Assembly (NCBI GenBank): GCA_029856365.1
Contig: JAHQWW010000027.1
Location: 1 to 35,102, forward strand
DNA: 35,102 nt
DNA from: Candidatus Hodarchaeota archaeon
Lineage (GTDB): Archaea > Asgardarchaeota > Heimdallarchaeia > Hodarchaeales > Hodarchaeaceae
Reading direction: 5' to 3'
Shown here: one piece after another, positions 1 through 7,772 of the stretch
Numbering within the stretch: position 1 is the first letter of the stretch
Layout of the letters: each line of letters opens with the position of its first letter
Notes under the pieces: generated by a model
Databases searched by the model: none
What the model was told of the DNA's origin: nothing
The model's input: only the letters and a program-made list of their open reading frames with translations
Translations under genes and position numbers: made by a program

Positions 1-230
1 ATCTAATTAATTGAAATTTCTCTCTTTTTCGAATCATTAGCGTTGCATTTTCTTTAATCTTTTTTTTTTTTTCATTAGGAATTACATAATTTTTTTTTAA
101 TGAAAATATAAAGTTATCATAAATTTCAATAGAAAATTTACCTGATATTTTGCAAATAAAGTTATTTACGCAGTAATTTTATAATTCTAAGAATATTTCA
201 GATATTTCATATAATAATTATTAGCGCAAC

Positions 231-240
231 ATTTTTATAA
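231..240 (+). promoter_or_regulatory. TATA box for candidate ncRNA
   Basis: The TATA-like element ATTTTTATAA has its centre about 26-30 bp upstream of the GC-rich segment that begins near 262-266. That is the normal archaeal TATA-to-start spacing. No ORF lies downstream on this strand, so the element points to an untranslated transcript. It was read by eye only, and AT-rich sequence yields chance TATA matches. Confidence 0.45.
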
Positions 241-261
241 CATAACAATTTTAGATGTTGA

Positions 262-345
262 ATAAGGGGAGGCTGGAGGAGGAAGGGCACCCAACTTCCT
301 GCCGGCTGTTCTGTATTAATCAAATTAATTTGTTGCATGGGTGAC
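262..345 (+). ncRNA. Candidate structured non-coding RNA (unknown class)
   Basis: This is a GC-rich island of about 80 nt inside a very AT-rich spacer. It contains a 6-bp hairpin (AGGAAG at 280-285, CUUCCU at 295-300, 9-nt loop) that CUGG/CCGG can extend after an internal loop. A second AU stem (AUUAAU-CAA-AUUAAU) follows near 315-330. CACCCAAC in the first loop region can pair with GUUG...GGGUG near 331-343. The TATA box at 231-240 would start transcription at 262-266. There is no convincing C/D or H/ACA box, and it does not match tRNA, SRP RNA or RNase P RNA as I know them. The 3' end is uncertain; a T-run near 377-381 could end the transcript. It could also be a decayed element. Confidence 0.4.
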
Positions 346-519
346 TTTAGAAATGTGTTTTAAGTGTTTAGTGTTAAATTTTTCAATTTATTGGGTGATA
401 ATCACTCTTAAATTTCATCATTCGAGAACAACAGAAAGAAAAAATCCCCACTTTACATCGTTCTAAATTTTCTTTGAGAAGACTGTTATCCTATTAAAAT
501 AGAGATTCTATACATTTTA

Positions 520-1107
520 TTAGAATTTTCCTTGAAATTCTCTTAATATCGATTCTGCCTTTTCTTCTTCATTGTTAATGGTTTGTTCACCATTACTTTG
601 GTCAATCCGTTGAGGTTGTATTACTGCTTCAGCTTCGTTTCGATGACTGGCAATCATTTCTAATATATCCAACATCCCTTCTCCAGTTTTCGCACTACAT
701 TGAATTGGAATAGTGACATTGCTTAGGTAAGTTGGAATTGTCTTTGCTAGGTCTATTTTATTAGCAGTTAAGACAGCCTTTTTTGAGATTTGGGGGTAAT
801 TGTCTTGATAATCCTTAATAAAATCCTCGTACTCACGATAATCCTGTTCTTTAGTCACATCAATAACAAAGAAGATGTTTACAGGATTTTGATTAATAGC
901 ATCTTTCCAATAATGCCTAAAACTTGCTTGTCCTCCAATTTCAATTATCCTAACCTTTGCTACATTCTCTTCAGAAAAACCCAAAGTTGGTTTCTGATGT
1001 TCGAACTTTCCTGTCACGAGACGTCTTAAAATGCTGGTTTTGCCTGCAGCACTGGGTCCAATAAATAACACAAATCCCTTAATCAAGCGTAAAAAGTCAG
1101 ATAGCAT
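520..1107 (-). CDS. Arf-like small Ras-superfamily GTPase
   Basis: A 195-residue small GTPase of the Arf/Arl-like branch, expected to switch between GDP and GTP states at a membrane or protein partner. The P-loop GPSAAGKTS is at 17-25, the switch I threonine is in KPTLGF (T41), IEIGGQ (55-60) matches the Arf WDVGGQ motif, the guanine-specificity motif NKID is at 116-119 and SAK at 138-140. Residues 1-16 form a hydrophobic/amphipathic helix like that of Arf proteins, but Gly2 is absent, so N-myristoylation is not expected. The acidic, Gln/Glu-rich tail from about 150 is probably disordered. The start is supported by GGAGGAG five bases before the ATG. It overlaps the end of the upstream winged-helix gene by 11 bp, so the two are surely co-transcribed and perhaps translationally coupled. 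Confidence 0.9.
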   Translation of the reverse strand: MLSDFLRLIKGFVLFIGPSAAGKTSILRRLVTGKFEHQKPTLGFSEENVAKVRIIEIGGQASFRHYWKDAINQNPVNIFFVIDVTKEQDYREYEDFIKDYQDNYPQISKKAVLTANKIDLAKTIPTYLSNVTIPIQCSAKTGEGMLDILEMIASHRNEAEAVIQPQRIDQSNGEQTINNEEEKAESILREFQGKF

Positions 1108-2272
1108 CAGAACTCCTCCAATTCGTCTTAAAAATATCCAATATTGTTGATGTGAATCGTGGGGCGATATTATAATAAGGAATTGAACTAGGCTGGGCCG
1201 GTAGGACTAAACAACCATGGGTACCAAAAATAATGAAATCACGGTTCATATAATCTCGACCGATATTACCTTTGAGAGGACGTGTTTCAAATTGAGAATT
1301 GTTTGTTGTTTTCGGAACTTTAATATTCTTATTAGAGAGTATCATCACTTTATGGCTTCGTGAAAAGTTCTTACATTCAGCAATCAATGATACAACGCCA
1401 TTATTGCCATTATTATGACGATAGATAGCATTGTCAATGACTCTGATCGTTGAATAATGTTTTAAACATGTTTCTATCCGCATTTTTAATTCAGAAGGAT
1501 AATTGAGAAGTTGATGGGGTATAATTGATTCATAATCATCAGACATGAAAGAATCCAATTTCATCAGGAGGTCCTTATAATAAGTATGTAAAGATTCGAG
1601 ATATGTTAACCGATGTTTCACAAACAGATTTAAGGGGAGACGGGGTTGAATGAACATTTCTTTCTTCTGATGTTTTTTATAAACAATATGAAAAATCTCA
1701 GGACGAGAGGCAATGACAGCATCTTTCTTTCTTCTTTCCCTTTCCAATTCTTCTTTGGATCCGTACTTACTTTCCTTAAGATTAATCAATTGATATAGTT
1801 GATTTCTTGTAATTGACTGATGGAGATAAACAAATGCAATCATCTTGGCTAAAGTCTCTTCGTTATTATATAAAATCTGCATTGCTCTTATGAAGGTATC
1901 TTCAACCAATTGCATGTTTTTAATCTCAGATGCTTCTTGGAGGAATCTAGCGGCATTTCGTTGTGTTTCTAATCTTTTTCTAAGCTGAACCTCCAAATCA
2001 TCTTGACTTAGTAGAAGAACGAGCGCCATTGGCATTAGTTCCGTGTTTTTCCGAATATATCCCATTTTCACAAGTTCATCTACTCTTATACTAACAGTAG
2101 GTTGAGCAATGCCAATAAGATTTGTCAAGACATTTAAAGTTGTGTAACCACCAAGTATAAACATCAAAGCAAGTATTCGAGAATGTTGTTCATTGATGTT
2201 GTCCTCTAGGATATCGATCAAAAGGGGTTCGAATGTCACGGTTTCGTTAGTAATAGTTACTAGGCCAACCAT
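1097..2272 (-). CDS. Winged-helix regulator with C-terminal PLD/TrmB-like region
   Basis: A 391-residue protein with an N-terminal winged-helix segment at about 28-78 (a helix-turn-helix around IGIAQPTVSIRVDEL, then a GYIRKN wing), resembling MarR/TrmB-type DNA-binding domains. The middle is helical and charged. The C-terminal third contains a short motif ending RDFIIFGTHGCLVLP, reminiscent of the phospholipase-D-like effector region of TrmB-type regulators, but I see no clear HxK pair, so catalysis is not claimed. It is the first gene of an operon with the Arf-like GTPase, overlapping it by 11 bp. A TATA box at 2331-2340 gives a leader of about 37 nt with no obvious Shine-Dalgarno. A role with the GTPase in a membrane or cell-surface response is inferred from the pairing only. 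Confidence 0.75.
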   Translation of the reverse strand: MVGLVTITNETVTFEPLLIDILEDNINEQHSRILALMFILGGYTTLNVLTNLIGIAQPTVSIRVDELVKMGYIRKNTELMPMALVLLLSQDDLEVQLRKRLETQRNAARFLQEASEIKNMQLVEDTFIRAMQILYNNEETLAKMIAFVYLHQSITRNQLYQLINLKESKYGSKEELERERRKKDAVIASRPEIFHIVYKKHQKKEMFIQPRLPLNLFVKHRLTYLESLHTYYKDLLMKLDSFMSDDYESIIPHQLLNYPSELKMRIETCLKHYSTIRVIDNAIYRHNNGNNGVVSLIAECKNFSRSHKVMILSNKNIKVPKTTNNSQFETRPLKGNIGRDYMNRDFIIFGTHGCLVLPAQPSSIPYYNIAPRFTSTILDIFKTNWRSSDAI

Positions 2273-2330
2273 TGCTTTTCAGCTAAGAAAGAGATGTTTT
2301 CTGGTGTCTAATTACTAGAGTTATTCATAC

Positions 2331-2340
2331 CTTATAAATT
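2331..2340 (-). promoter_or_regulatory. Promoter of the winged-helix/GTPase operon
   Basis: On the minus strand AATTTATAAG forms a TATA box. A transcript would begin near 2309, about 37 nt before the ATG at 2272. It was found by eye. Confidence 0.45.
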
Positions 2341-2759
2341 TATTTATGAAATTTTTACAGTTTGGTTATACATAATAATCTAATATTTCTAGTTAATAAC
2401 AAAGGCCCAACATTTAAGTATATAATGAATGCAAATATGTGATATAATAAACATTTTCATCCAGTATATTTTGAATTATTGTATTTTGGGGAAAAAATTT
2501 AGCTATTAGCCGTTTTTAAATAAAGATACATGTTTTTAAGATATCTAAAGTTAAATTATACTTTATTTAGCAAATTATATCTTATTATATATTATAATTT
2601 TTTTCGAAATATTTTTATAATATTAAAATTATAAATCAAATAATGCTTAACTTAATTCAAAGTGCCTATCAGTGATTAATTTTTAAACAATATTCACGAT
2701 CCATCAGGAAGACACTTTCTCCAGTATCCAAATTATGATTTAATTTAAAGAAAGAAATT
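2341..2759. other. AT-rich intergenic region without a recognised gene
   Basis: About 420 bp of very AT-rich sequence with many T- and A-runs and several TATA-like strings (for example around 2570-2640). No coding frame or GC-rich structured segment is visible. It should hold the upstream part of the minus-strand operon promoter and the promoter of the broken beta-helix gene that starts at 2760-2772. Confidence 0.5.
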
Positions 2760-4021
2760 TTGATGATAAAAATGAAAAATCACGTAGCTAGACTAAAAAT
2801 ACAAATCATCTTGGCAATATTAGGTATGTTGATATTTACAGCTTATTTGAATAGTTGGATATTTGAACCAAATCCTTTGATTGATACAGAGGATACTTTT
2901 TCTAATAATTCAATAGATCGACCCAAGGTAGACGGGGTTGTAACGAGGAGTTTATCTGAGTAATTACCTGACAACAACACTTGGAAAGATTTCGTCTTGG
3001 ATTACGATGATAACGGGCTCTATGATAAGCTTGTGGTGAATTTAGGAGGTCTAGATCAGATAAGTCAAGAGTTTTACCTTTATGGACTTCTAAAAAACAG
3101 TAGTGGTTCTTGGCTTGGACTTTCATATGCCTATATTGATAGTTATTCAAAGAATAATATATCAATTTATTTCGCGGGACAACCTATCAATGCTAGTGGA
3201 TCAGATGGCCAGTACGAAGTGTGGATAATATTATATCTACAAACATACTATTCAGAAATAATGAGTCTGGAATTTGGTTATTTAATAATAATCATAAAAA
3301 TATAGTTAAAAATAACACTATTTATGACAATAGCTTTGCAGGTATCTTCTTACTAACCTCTAATGAAAATGATATCACCCAAAATATTGTATATGATAAT
3401 GTAATGGGGATTGTGTTAAGTTCCTCTAACTATAATGTTTTATCCAACAACTCTGCTCGAGGAATTCACCTAGATACTAACAGTAATTTCAACGAGATTC
3501 ATCAAAATACCCTGGAGTTGAATCTTGGTAATGGTCTATACATTGAGAACTCAGAGAATAACATAATTTTCGAGAATATTTTTTATAAGAATAATGAATA
3601 TGGAATCTATCTTGATATAAATACCAATAACAATAAAATAGAGTGGAATGATATCATTGGCAATAATCCATCATTACCTGGTTATTCCCAGGCTTACGAT
3701 GATGGATCAGATAACAGTTTTTCTAATAACTTTTGGGATGAGTGGGTCAGTCCTGATACTAATGCTGATGGCATTGTAGACGACCCGTACGCGATCGATG
3801 GTGTTGCAATTAACTCTGATCCTAATCCGATAGCACTTCCTTCAGAGTCACAATCTTCAACGATTCCTCTGTCTAGTTCTTCAACACCTGCTACTATTAT
3901 TACTACTACAACGCAAACTAGTTCCACAGAAGAGCGAGGGCCAGGTTTTAGCGGAATTTTTGTACTCATATCAGTTTTAACATTCGTGTTTTTAATGAGA
4001 GTAAAACAAAAAATCAAATGA
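2760..4021 (+). pseudogene. Broken surface-anchored parallel beta-helix (NosD-like) protein
   Basis: Three pieces read as one degraded exported protein. Frame 1 starts at 2760 (TTG; ATGs at 2763 and 2772) with a membrane helix at residues 12-30, and stops at TAA (2961-2963). The same frame continues immediately as LPDNNTWKDF..., a beta-rich domain running to GQYEVWIILY near 3235. The sequence then switches to another reading frame from about 3221. That frame encodes NosD-type parallel beta-helix repeats (N-I-x-x-N-x-x-GI pattern), a closing NNFWDEW...DGIVDDPY motif, a Ser/Thr-rich linker and a C-terminal membrane anchor ending VKQKIK. So there is one nonsense codon and one frame change, the latter possibly an out-of-frame deletion or fusion. 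A GTG at 3221 could in principle start the last piece alone, but it would then lack an export signal. The family binds or processes surface polysaccharide in other organisms; the function here is unknown. Confidence 0.65.
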
Positions 4022-4099
4022 GCACATATTTCTTCCTTTTTTCCAGGATCTTAATGTTTGATAGAGCTAGGAAAAATTCTTCGGATCTTTTTCAATATT

Positions 4100-4420
4100 C
4101 TATGAAATTTCTACTAATATTCGTTTCAGTGATTTAGAATACTTCTTTAAGGCTTCCCTCCCTTCTGCTGTGATATGAATAACCGTTCTGGGCCTGTAAT
4201 TCACGAATGTTTTTTCTTTAACAACAAAGCCCTCTGTATCAAGTTTTGTTAGATGTGTGTTTAAATTTCCAGATGTTACACCCAATCCTTTTTGAATCAC
4301 ACTAAAGGTGAGGGAAGAATTCAGATGAAGTAGAATCAGTATTCCTAATCGTACTGGTTCGTGCAATGTTGAATCTAACTCACCAATAAGAGCCTCAACG
4401 GATACTTGACTCTCTTTCAT
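4100..4420 (-). CDS. Winged-helix transcriptional regulator (PF13601-like)
   Basis: A 106-residue winged-helix protein. The order is an N-terminal helix, a LTFSVIQKGLGVTSGNL helix-turn-helix at about 36-52, HLTKLDTEGFV recognition and wing, a YRPRTVIHIT strand and a final helix of GREALKKY type. The SGNL...HL...L...G(F/Y)V pattern with RPRT is typical of the small archaeal and bacterial regulators in the PF13601 group. The ATG follows directly after the stop of the membrane-protein gene (no spacer), so it is the second gene of a two-gene operon. Regulators so placed often control their own operon, and a dyad at 5165-5175 overlaps the expected transcript start. Ligand and targets are unknown. 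Confidence 0.8.
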   Translation of the reverse strand: MKESQVSVEALIGELDSTLHEPVRLGILILLHLNSSLTFSVIQKGLGVTSGNLNTHLTKLDTEGFVVKEKTFVNYRPRTVIHITAEGREALKKYSKSLKRILVEIS

Positions 4421-5125
4421 CTAATTAACTTTCCCAAGATCATTCTTTAGCTTCTTGTGGGACACACCAAGCTTCCAATACGTAATCATACTAACTATTA
4501 ATAAAATTATACCAAAAATGTTACAAAAAAGAAACATTGCTAATTCTGGATCATTTGAATAGAATATTATTGATGAGATAATGCCGAGTCCAAGAGCAAA
4601 TAATCCAAAAGAAGATAATCCTAATTTTATATCTTTATTTCCCGTTTCTAAGAACAAAATTCTACTAGCGAACAGGAATCCGATACATATCATTGTACCC
4701 CATATGCTAGGAATGAATCGTGAGTCAGGAGTATCTATTATACCAATAAATAGCACTAAAACGTGTGTGAGAATGAAAAGCCCAATAGTTATTGCTCCTA
4801 TATTTCGATACGCTTTATTCCAATTAATAAAGCCTGGCGAAATTCCAGCAGTAAATATAATAATACCAATGAGGGGTATAAGATAAATTAACCATAACCC
4901 CAATAGTAAAATTGGTTCAGTATCAGAAGCTAATCCAAAAATGAAGAAGGTGGAATCTACATCCAAAAAATGATAACACACATATTCAATCCAACCTCCA
5001 ATGATAGCAATAAACCCAGCAAGGCTTAAGAATAATAAAAGTCGGTTGTGTTCCATTTTTTCTTCAAATGCTACTATTTTATCTAAAATTTCAAGAGTGG
5101 GCTGCAGATCAGATAATAAATCCAT
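4421..5125 (-). CDS. Multi-pass membrane protein paired with winged-helix regulator
   Basis: About 234 residues with an N-terminal cytosolic helix of roughly 30 residues (DLQPTLEILDKIVAFEEKMEHN), then about six hydrophobic segments ending in a basic tail (SHKKLKNDLGKVN). I do not recognise a named family. The chosen ATG (5125) has a GTGAT Shine-Dalgarno four bases upstream; the frame could also begin at the GTG at 5134, but that GTG is probably the ribosome site itself. The gene abuts the downstream regulator with no gap. Such membrane-protein/regulator pairs often sense or respond to envelope state, but nothing in the sequence gives a substrate. Confidence 0.7.
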   Translation of the reverse strand: MDLLSDLQPTLEILDKIVAFEEKMEHNRLLLFLSLAGFIAIIGGWIEYVCYHFLDVDSTFFIFGLASDTEPILLLGLWLIYLIPLIGIIIFTAGISPGFINWNKAYRNIGAITIGLFILTHVLVLFIGIIDTPDSRFIPSIWGTMICIGFLFASRILFLETGNKDIKLGLSSFGLFALGLGIISSIIFYSNDPELAMFLFCNIFGIILLIVSMITYWKLGVSHKKLKNDLGKVN

Positions 5126-5164
5126 ATTTATCACTATTCTTTATGTTTTTTTGTGCCATATGAA

Positions 5165-5202
5165 GTGAATTTCACGTTTATGAGACAAATATGCACATAT
5201 AC
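5165..5202 (-). promoter_or_regulatory. Promoter with dyad operator of the membrane/wHTH operon
   Basis: On the minus strand a TATA-like AAGTATATG lies at about 5194-5202. The expected start near 5171 falls inside the perfect dyad GTGAATTTCAC (5165-5175). A dyad on the start site in front of an operon that encodes a winged-helix protein suggests autoregulation. The dyad is short and could be chance. Confidence 0.35.
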
Positions 5203-5250
5203 TTACTAGTTTCTACCACAAAGTATTTTCTGGTGGAAAACTTCATTGGA

Positions 5251-5260
5251 TTTTTTAAAG
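5251..5260 (+). promoter_or_regulatory. TATA box placing a leaderless start at 5282
   Basis: TTTTTTAAAG is centred 26-27 bp before the ATG at 5282, so the transcript should begin at or within two bases of the start codon. No Shine-Dalgarno precedes the ATG. This supports the orphan ORF being a real leaderless gene. Confidence 0.4.
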
Positions 5261-5281
5261 ATCTTTTGGGTTCATTAAACC

Positions 5282-5638
5282 ATGTGCAATAACAGCATCA
5301 TAAAATGGTCAGACATTCATCTAAATAATAAAGTTTTCTTCTACAAGTTGAAGAAAGTTATTAAAACTAGTCAAGTTCAATTAGGTTCAATTGATTTACG
5401 TATTTGTAACATAAGACTGGATGAATGTTGTAACACTATTGTATTATGTTCATTATATGGAAGATTTTTACTATATAAAGTTGTATTATCGAAAATATCT
5501 AATTCTACAATCCCACATTTTCAGTTATCAACAACCATCGAGTTTTGTCATTATATTTTCCTTGGGAAAATTTATATAACATATAATTCTGAATTAAATA
5601 AATTGTCCATATTGACAGTAACAAGAGAATTAGAGTAA
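5282..5638 (+). CDS. Hypothetical protein, possibly leaderless (unrecognised)
   Basis: A 118-residue open frame in a region where the AT content makes stops frequent, so its length is suggestive. It begins with ATG and a well-placed TATA box gives a leaderless transcript. The product is Ile/Leu/Lys-rich with five cysteines and alternating hydrophobic segments that look like beta strands (LYGRFLLYKVVLS, GKIYITYNSELNKLSIL), a little like beta-propeller blades. No domain is recognised. It ends 54 bp before the C-type lectin gene on the same strand and may share its transcript. It could instead be the remnant of a larger decayed gene, since several neighbours are decayed. Confidence 0.4.
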   Translation: MCNNSIIKWSDIHLNNKVFFYKLKKVIKTSQVQLGSIDLRICNIRLDECCNTIVLCSLYGRFLLYKVVLSKISNSTIPHFQLSTTIEFCHYIFLGKIYITYNSELNKLSILTVTRELE

Positions 5639-5692
5639 GTAGACTCATAGTTTAACTTTACCTAATGTAAAATAAAGAATAAGGCGATAAAT

Positions 5693-6379
5693 TTGAAAAA
5701 AGGTTTATCCATCGGAAAAATCAACATTTTCCTGTTTGTTATAATTTCTATTATGGTTATGAATTGTTGGAGTGGAGATAATACATCACAAGAGATGATT
5801 ATTCCTGTTTTAAGTAGCAATAATAAAACGGATTTAATCATAATTAATGAATCATTAAATCATAAAATTATTGAACATAAAACCACTAAAACAAATTATA
5901 ATGGTCATGAGTATCAGTTAATCTCTTATTTAAGGACGTGGTCTGGAGCAAAGTCTGACTGTGAATCTCGGGGAGGGTATTTGGTGACTATTACTAGCCA
6001 AGAAGAGAATGATTTCATTAGTAGCTTGATCGGAGAAGATGATATCTGGATTGGATTCACTGATGAAGCAAATGAAGGAGACTGGCAATGGGTTACTGGA
6101 GAGTCTGTCACTTATACTAACTGGATTCCAGGGGAACCTAATGATAGTGGCGAGGGTGAAGATTACGCTGCAACGTCAACGTCAGGAGGATGGAATGATT
6201 TAGCAGATTTAGAAACCCATTATTACATCTGTGAATGGGGTACCTCAACTCCTCCACCAGATTTCTCATTTCCTATTCTTGGATTGGCATTCCTAGCCGT
6301 TATCCCAGAGCTTTACTTCGGTAGGAGGATAAATAAAGCACTAAGTCGAAAGAGTAAAGAAGAAGTGGGACGCACATGA
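5693..6379 (+). CDS. Membrane-anchored C-type lectin-domain protein
   Basis: A 228-residue extracellular protein. A signal or membrane helix lies at about 9-25 with Cys25 just after it. A complete C-type lectin-like domain spans about 70-182, and a C-terminal membrane helix spans about 192-210 with a basic, presumably cytosolic tail. Domain marks visible: WSGAKSDCESRGG, WIGFTD (119-124), the EPN tripeptide (148-150), WND (167-169) and C90/C180 for the long disulfide. In animal C-type lectins EPN plus WND forms the Ca2+-dependent site specific for mannose-type sugars, so calcium-dependent glycan binding is plausible but untested here. The start is TTG at 5693 with a GGCGAT ribosome site. It overlaps the next membrane-protein gene by 4 bp (ATGA), so the two probably act together at the cell surface. 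Confidence 0.88.
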   Translation: MKKGLSIGKINIFLFVIISIMVMNCWSGDNTSQEMIIPVLSSNNKTDLIIINESLNHKIIEHKTTKTNYNGHEYQLISYLRTWSGAKSDCESRGGYLVTITSQEENDFISSLIGEDDIWIGFTDEANEGDWQWVTGESVTYTNWIPGEPNDSGEGEDYAATSTSGGWNDLADLETHYYICEWGTSTPPPDFSFPILGLAFLAVIPELYFGRRINKALSRKSKEEVGRT

Positions 6380-7110
6380 TTGAAACTGAAAAAAAGGCAA
6401 TTGACATTGAAGAATTCAGCCCAGCTGAACCATTATATCGAGAGAATGTGATTCGCCATTTGGTACGTCTTGCATCCGTGATAGCAATCGGACTTCTAGG
6501 AGTAAGTGTTTTCCCGCACTATCTTCCAGATCTTGAAGTTTACACAAACATATTGTCTCCAATGTTGATCTTTACTCTTATGATAGTCTTTTTAGCAGGT
6601 ATCTTCTTAGCATTTTTCCAATTGCGTTGGGTTAATGAAAAGAGAAATAAGTCAACTAATTTAGGAGGGACAGTGGGTCTCTTCGGATTGTTTTTAACAC
6701 TCATTAGTAGTATATCGTCACTTATTGCCATTCCACTAGCAGTTCTTATCCTGCTAATCGGCTTAGGAATCCTTCTAACACTTGTTGGTTTCTTTGCTGA
6801 GATGACTCGCATTGATGAACCACTGGTGTTCTGGTTCAGAGTGAATCTGGAGGATGTTATTCGTTATACTATAACGATAGCTGGAGCTTTCTTGGTCAAC
6901 TGGAGTGTAATAATGATTGTTTCGCTCCTCTTAGTTGATTGGGGTGTATTAACAATCTTTGTCTGGCCTGGCGACCTAATTGGAGGATTGGTGATTGGTG
7001 GTGTCGGAATGGTTCTTGTGTGGGGTTCCTGGTTTCGTCAAATCAATCAGACAATTTGGAGATACAGAGTTGAAATTGTTAGAACTATTGAATTAAGTTT
7101 AAGTCAGTAG
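6376..7110 (+). CDS. Multi-pass membrane protein coupled to the lectin gene
   Basis: A 244-residue integral membrane protein with about six hydrophobic segments (near 33-48, 58-82, 95-112, 115-142, 160-187 and 195-221). It has a short acidic cytosolic N terminus and a C-terminal segment rich in Arg and Glu. No family or catalytic motif is recognised. Its ATG lies within the ATGA overlap with the lectin stop codon, so translation is probably coupled, and a physical partnership with the lectin is a reasonable inference. The TAG stop is followed at once by the remnant of an unrelated phosphatase gene whose 5' part is gone. Confidence 0.75.
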   Translation: MIETEKKAIDIEEFSPAEPLYRENVIRHLVRLASVIAIGLLGVSVFPHYLPDLEVYTNILSPMLIFTLMIVFLAGIFLAFFQLRWVNEKRNKSTNLGGTVGLFGLFLTLISSISSLIAIPLAVLILLIGLGILLTLVGFFAEMTRIDEPLVFWFRVNLEDVIRYTITIAGAFLVNWSVIMIVSLLLVDWGVLTIFVWPGDLIGGLVIGGVGMVLVWGSWFRQINQTIWRYRVEIVRTIELSLSQ

Positions 7111-7691
7111 AGAATCTACTACAAGCAGGAGAATTTAGTCCAATATTCTATCATGAGCTTAAAATAAAGAATAGCGGGACATTTTGGTTGAGTGACACAT
7201 CTGATACATGTTTTAATACTTGAGGAGGGTTATTTAGAATTTGTACGTGGATTAATTTCGAGAATAGCATACCATTCGCCGTCTATAATACACGCTTTGA
7301 AGATACTGAATCTTCGATACGATTGAAGAGCATTCCCCTAGTGATTACAAGAATAAAAAACCAATCCCCAAATCGGCCAATAATATTGAGTGGAGATCTA
7401 AATTTTGGAAGGAATTCGGAAGAATACATGAAATTCAGTCAACACTTTCGCGACACTTACTGTATTTAGAATAATAAATTCCGTTGGGCTGTTAAATCCC
7501 ATGGATTCAAAGGGAAAAAAAGGTCCTTTCTATCCTGGAATGGTAAATACATCATTGATTTTATATGGGTCAAAAGCTCCATTAAATTTCAAAACATTCG
7601 GATTATTCATGATAATCCTGGAAAAGATCCCTCAATTTTACCATCAGATCATTGGCCAGTAATTTCTGATCTAACTCTGTATAATCCCTAA
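7110..7691 (+). pseudogene. Truncated, nonsense-riddled EEP-family phosphatase/nuclease
   Basis: One continuous frame of about 190 codons matches the C-terminal two thirds of an endonuclease/exonuclease/phosphatase protein. It carries AGEFSPIFY, then SGTFWLSDT, RICTW, VYNTRFED (family NTH changed to NTR), the conserved ILSGDLNF, IIDFIWV and the terminal PSDHWPVISDL. Two stops interrupt it without any frame change: TGA at 7221-7223, where the family often has a Trp before the Gly-Gly, and TAG at 7467-7469. The N-terminal catalytic part (MxxMTYN...) is missing, because the remnant begins immediately at the stop of the membrane-protein gene. It is almost certainly non-functional; a deletion joined the two genes. 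Confidence 0.8.
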
Positions 7692-7772
7692 TAAGAAGGA
7701 TTAAAACAAAAGTCGGGAAAATTAACAATAGCTATTAGAATAATAAATTAAGAATTTTATAGGTGATTCGCA

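Noticed and set aside
2902..3165. Minus-strand ORF of 87 codons
   Set aside because: It lies antisense to the beta-helix pseudogene, whose plus-strand translation has recognisable domain character. The antisense product has none.
3694..4017. Minus-strand ORF of 107 codons
   Set aside because: It is antisense to the Ser/Thr-rich tail of the beta-helix gene; low-complexity codons there give open frames on both strands.
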